Of a DNA stretch of 64,000 bases, positions 61,351 through 64,000 are shown in pieces. A program made the translations under genes and the position numbers. Position 1 is the first letter of the stretch; the number at the start of each line of letters is the position of its first letter. Under the pieces are notes generated by a model, which was not told the origin of the DNA, did not search any database, and saw nothing but the letters and a program-made list of their open reading frames with translations. The DNA is taken from positions 972,427-1,036,426 of the forward strand of contig CABFPE010000075.1 of assembly GCA_900660155.1 (NCBI GenBank), read 5' to 3'. The stretch is from Hofstenia miamia (lineage: Eukaryota; Xenacoelomorpha; Acoela; Hofsteniidae).

Positions 61351-61503
61351 ATGAATAAAGCATTGGAAAAATCTGAATACAACACCACAATAGAGTTCCC
61401 TTCCATCACACTAGCTCGACAAGCATATTTCACAGTAAAGGGAGGTCTCACATCAGAGAGACTGGAAAACCATGGATACATTGCTTTTAAGACAATGGAT
61501 TAG
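61351..61503 (+). CDS. possible terminal coding exon, unidentified
   Basis: CTCTTGTTTCACAG, a good acceptor, is followed by 50 open codons and TAG: MNKALEKSEYNTTIEFPSIT, LARQAYFTVKGGLTSERLEN, HGYIAFKTMD. Composition is protein-like and less AT-rich than the surroundings. The ATG right after the acceptor could also be a start. The nearest clear AATAAA is far downstream (about 62072), so the 3' end is uncertain. No family recognised. Confidence 0.4.
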   Translation: MNKALEKSEYNTTIEFPSITLARQAYFTVKGGLTSERLENHGYIAFKTMD

Positions 61504-62629
61504 GATAGGATGTTAAAAAATATTCTGTAGATTGAGATAGCAATTAGAAATAAGAAGCTTAACAATTATAACTCAATGGTGATATTATTACGACATATTA
61601 CTCACATTTTATAAATTTTTCTATGAAAATCACACCCACATAAGTACATTGTACCTAAATTGTGCACATCAACCACAAAGAGAGGAATATAACTTCTAGA
61701 AAGATTGGGTAGTAAATTCATACATTCTATGAAATGAAAGAGATTTGTGTACAGAGGTGGCTTGGTTGCCATTAATTATATATTTGACAGTCAATATGTA
61801 AAAATACGTTCATTCGCATTAAATATTTTAATCACTTATATTTGAGTCGCCGGAGTCCAACCCAATTTGAAGGATAATTGATCCTCTCACCTTAAGATCG
61901 ACGTGAAGTAGTTTTTTTGCCTCATTACATGCTTTGCTTTGCTTTCACTTAACAAATACCACAATTGCTACATTGGTTATTGGAGCAGATTTTTAGCTTA
62001 CGACTATAAATATACTACAAAAATTTTTGTAAGTATAGTATAACTTAAGCGAATCTTGGGTAGCATTTCACAATAAATTAGTCAAAATGTTTTCTCAGAA
62101 AGTCAATGATCAATCCTGCCCTCCTGCTGCATAAAATCATGGCTTGCTATAGCGGCAATGTTTCTACAAAGCCTGGAAACGCGTCAAGCTTTTGAACTTG
62201 GTCAACTCTACCCGATTGATGTGCAGACACAGTCCAACTCGTGTTTTTAATTTTACCCCATTTACTCATTTAAGGCCGTAAAGGAATTATTTATTTCAAA
62301 AATATTTAAGATAACTAAGAAATTTCAAAAACTAAAACTAACAAAATGAATTTAATAAAACTGTACGATATAATAAATTAGTAATGAACCAAACATCTCC
62401 AGATCGGCTCCTAACAATTTATTAAACTAGCTTCAACTCAAACTGATATCGATCTCCAACCTGTGACAAAAAGTTTGACGGAGCTGGGTAAGATTCTTTT
62501 TATGGAGTGCACACTAGTATTCAAGACAGCCTAGATTAATCGACAACATGTCACAAAAACAAACAAAAATATATGTGTTTTCACATATATGTGTTTTTCA
62601 CACATAAATTGCTAGGTAGTAATGGGAAA
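61504..62629. other. AT-rich intergenic DNA
   Basis: No gene recognised. A small direct repeat TATATGTGTTTT(C) is at 62570-62597. Confidence 0.5.
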
Positions 62630-63303
62630 ATGCCTTGTTATGCATTAGATGTCATGTGACAAAACAATTACACGTAACGCACCATTCAATCTTTCAATGT
62701 AGTTTTACAACCTATACATAGGAAGAAATTATGTTCATTTAATAATCTGAGAAATATTATCTTCAATTTCACGCGTATGAAATTTGCTGTTAATACATTA
62801 GTGAAAAAATGAAATAATACATTCTAACGTTTTTTTATCATCTAGAAAAGCATCTACGATCAATCCCTGTCAGGAAGGTTTTGTCTGACATTTACATATT
62901 ATGTTGTTGATCTCTTAAAGAACTTGCCAGGATTTTCAAAAAATTTATTCCCAACGCCAATTTTTCAATAGAAAAATTGAAAGTGTCTAATTCAAACACG
63001 TTTTACATCAAAACTTATGAATCTATAAAACCCTCTCTGACGATTTATTGCTGACTAAGCCTTCTTGTTCAAATCACGCTACTTCATTTTGTTGTAAAGC
63101 ATGTAATGAACTTGCAAATTGAATTATCACACAACACTTATTTTGAAGCAAATCAATTTAGTTTTCCTCCGCTTAGTGGTGTGCAATTAAAATGATTCAA
63201 ATTTCTTGAGATGGCATACAATGAGTAATTAATGTCTACGTTATTGAATGACCCAAATTAATGAAAAAAACCGTCCACTTGGGTCGACCCGTTTTCACTC
63301 CTG
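62630..63303. mobile_element. relative of the 52295-52621 MITE family
   Basis: GAAAATGCCTTGTTATGCAT, TGTCATGTGACAAAA, CAATGTAG and CCTATACAT (62630-62720) follow the same order as 52388-52490. The probable right end CGTTTTCACTCCTG at 63303 reads CAGGAGTGAAAACGGGTCG inverted, similar to the hAT-type end of the first copy. The left end was not resolved and this copy is longer. Confidence 0.5.
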
Positions 63304-63625
63304 ACTTCTACCTTCATATTTATAGGAAGAGTGGTGAACTTATAGTCAACATTGCAACAAACTGAATTTTGACTTAAAAATATTGCGAATAATAAGATTA
63401 ATTAGAAAACTCTACATGTGCAAACCATTTACATAAAAGTAAGCAATTTTATATTTTTAAGTGCAACACAAATAAGTCTACCAAAAAACTTTAGAATGGC
63501 AAAATCAGAACATTGAACTGCCATATTTCATTACACACATTCTAAGTTTAGTATTATGTAAAATCCTCCTTGATGGCATTTTAATGTACAGTTAGAAATA
63601 ATGGTAATGTAAGTAGTATTACTTC

Positions 63626-63763
63626 GAGTGAAGCCCGTCTCACTTTTTTCTGATTGGTCGAAAGGTGGAGTGAAGCACGTCTTACTTTTTTCTGATTGGT
63701 CGAGAGGGGTGGCCTTTGACCTGAGACGTCGTGGATATTGCCGGGGGTGTTTTACTGACGTCA
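63626..63763. promoter_or_regulatory. promoter-like cluster: two CCAAT boxes in a 42-bp tandem repeat, plus CRE
   Basis: A 42-bp unit (GAGTGAAGC..GTCT.ACTTT then CTGATTGGTCGA.AGG) is repeated at 63626 and 63668. Each copy carries CTGATTGG (63650-63657, 63692-63699), the reverse of CCAATCAG, the full NF-Y site. Downstream are GAGACGTCGTGG and TGACGTCA (63756-63763), a perfect cAMP-response element. CpG is locally frequent in an AT-rich window. The CCAAT orientation would suit a gene on the minus strand, but no gene start is visible. Confidence 0.5.
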
Positions 63764-63796
63764 TGCATGTACTTTTACTAGTTTTTGTGTTATTTA

Positions 63797-63985
63797 TATG
63801 ATCTAATTTCCCACATTACCTTACATTTTTTTAGTTTTTACTTTCCCACATTAACTAACTTTACATTTTTTACTTTCCCACATTACCTTACATTTTTTTA
63901 GTTTTACTTTCCCACATTACCTTACATTTTTTAGTTTTACTTTCCCACATTAAATTACTTTACATGTATTACATTCACACATTAC
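63797..63985. repeat. minisatellite, ~34-bp unit, five or more copies
   Basis: TTTCCCACATTA recurs with CCC at 63810, 63845, 63877, 63911 and 63944, and a degraded CACACATTA near 63976; each is followed by CTTTACATTTTTTA or CCTTACATTTTTT. Units of 32-35 bases. It runs close to the window end and may continue. Confidence 0.9.
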
Positions 63986-64000
63986 ATACTTGTTTAAAAA

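Noticed and set aside
1-64000. CRISPR array, bacterial operons or prophage
   Set aside because: No spaced direct repeats of that kind, no operon-like gene packing, and the features are those of an animal genome with introns and metazoan transposons.

Overview
The window looks like AT-rich, repeat-dominated metazoan DNA, probably from an invertebrate. Three things point that way: an intronless rhodopsin-type GPCR, a short interstitial tract of the TTAGGG/CCCTAA telomere motif, and a wide mix of animal-type transposons (hAT, Tc1/mariner, two kinds of LINE, Ty3/gypsy-like LTR elements). I cannot name the species. The assembly is a gapped draft, with N runs at 7578 (one base), 26125-27124, 37536-37760 and 53718-53854.

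Host genes are few. The only complete one is a compact class A GPCR at 6628-7509 (+). The second copy at 7579-8244 repeats 666 bases of the first after a single N and is almost certainly an assembly artefact. Possible host exons lie at 1526-1585, 2069-2470, 52714-52818 (terminal exon with acceptor, stop and AATAAA) and 61351-61503. A promoter-like cluster (two CCAAT boxes and a perfect CRE) sits at 63626-63763, next to a minisatellite at the right edge.

The rest is mobile-element strata. From 2461 to 3020 is a decayed LINE 3' end. From 11.5 to 12.6 kb are two small hAT elements. From 15.9 to 29.2 kb is a strikingly CpG-poor block: an unidentified decayed element (15.9-20.6 kb), a hAT MITE with perfect 8-bp target duplications (18453-18669), and a nearly full-length gypsy element with about 516-bp LTRs (21090-29241). 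Many gypsy stops are TGA where arginine is expected, which is what CpG deamination of CGA would leave. A second, older gypsy copy follows at 30.5-33.5 kb. A minus-strand LINE occupies 33.9-35.6 kb, possibly with its PHD-like ORF1 at 37.0-37.2 kb. A different LTR-type pol (38.0-39.6 kb) ends at a hAT terminus.

From 41.2 to 42.9 kb is a ZMYM/DUF4371-type hAT transposase with recognisable introns, one of only 44 bp. Two more hAT insertions follow: one at 43038-43771, and a nested pair (47901-48633 inside 47045-48827) in which both elements keep perfect 8-bp target duplications. Further right are a plus-strand LINE piece (50.15-50.74 kb), a hAT MITE (52295-52621) with a relative near 62.6-63.3 kb, a mariner-like element (53866-54990), a minus-strand APE-type LINE (56.2-58.1 kb), a THAP-domain remnant (58.5-58.7 kb), another hAT C-terminus (59.0-59.2 kb) and a foldback element with ~117-bp arms (60614-61081). 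All reading was by eye; family assignments rest on motifs, not on searches.
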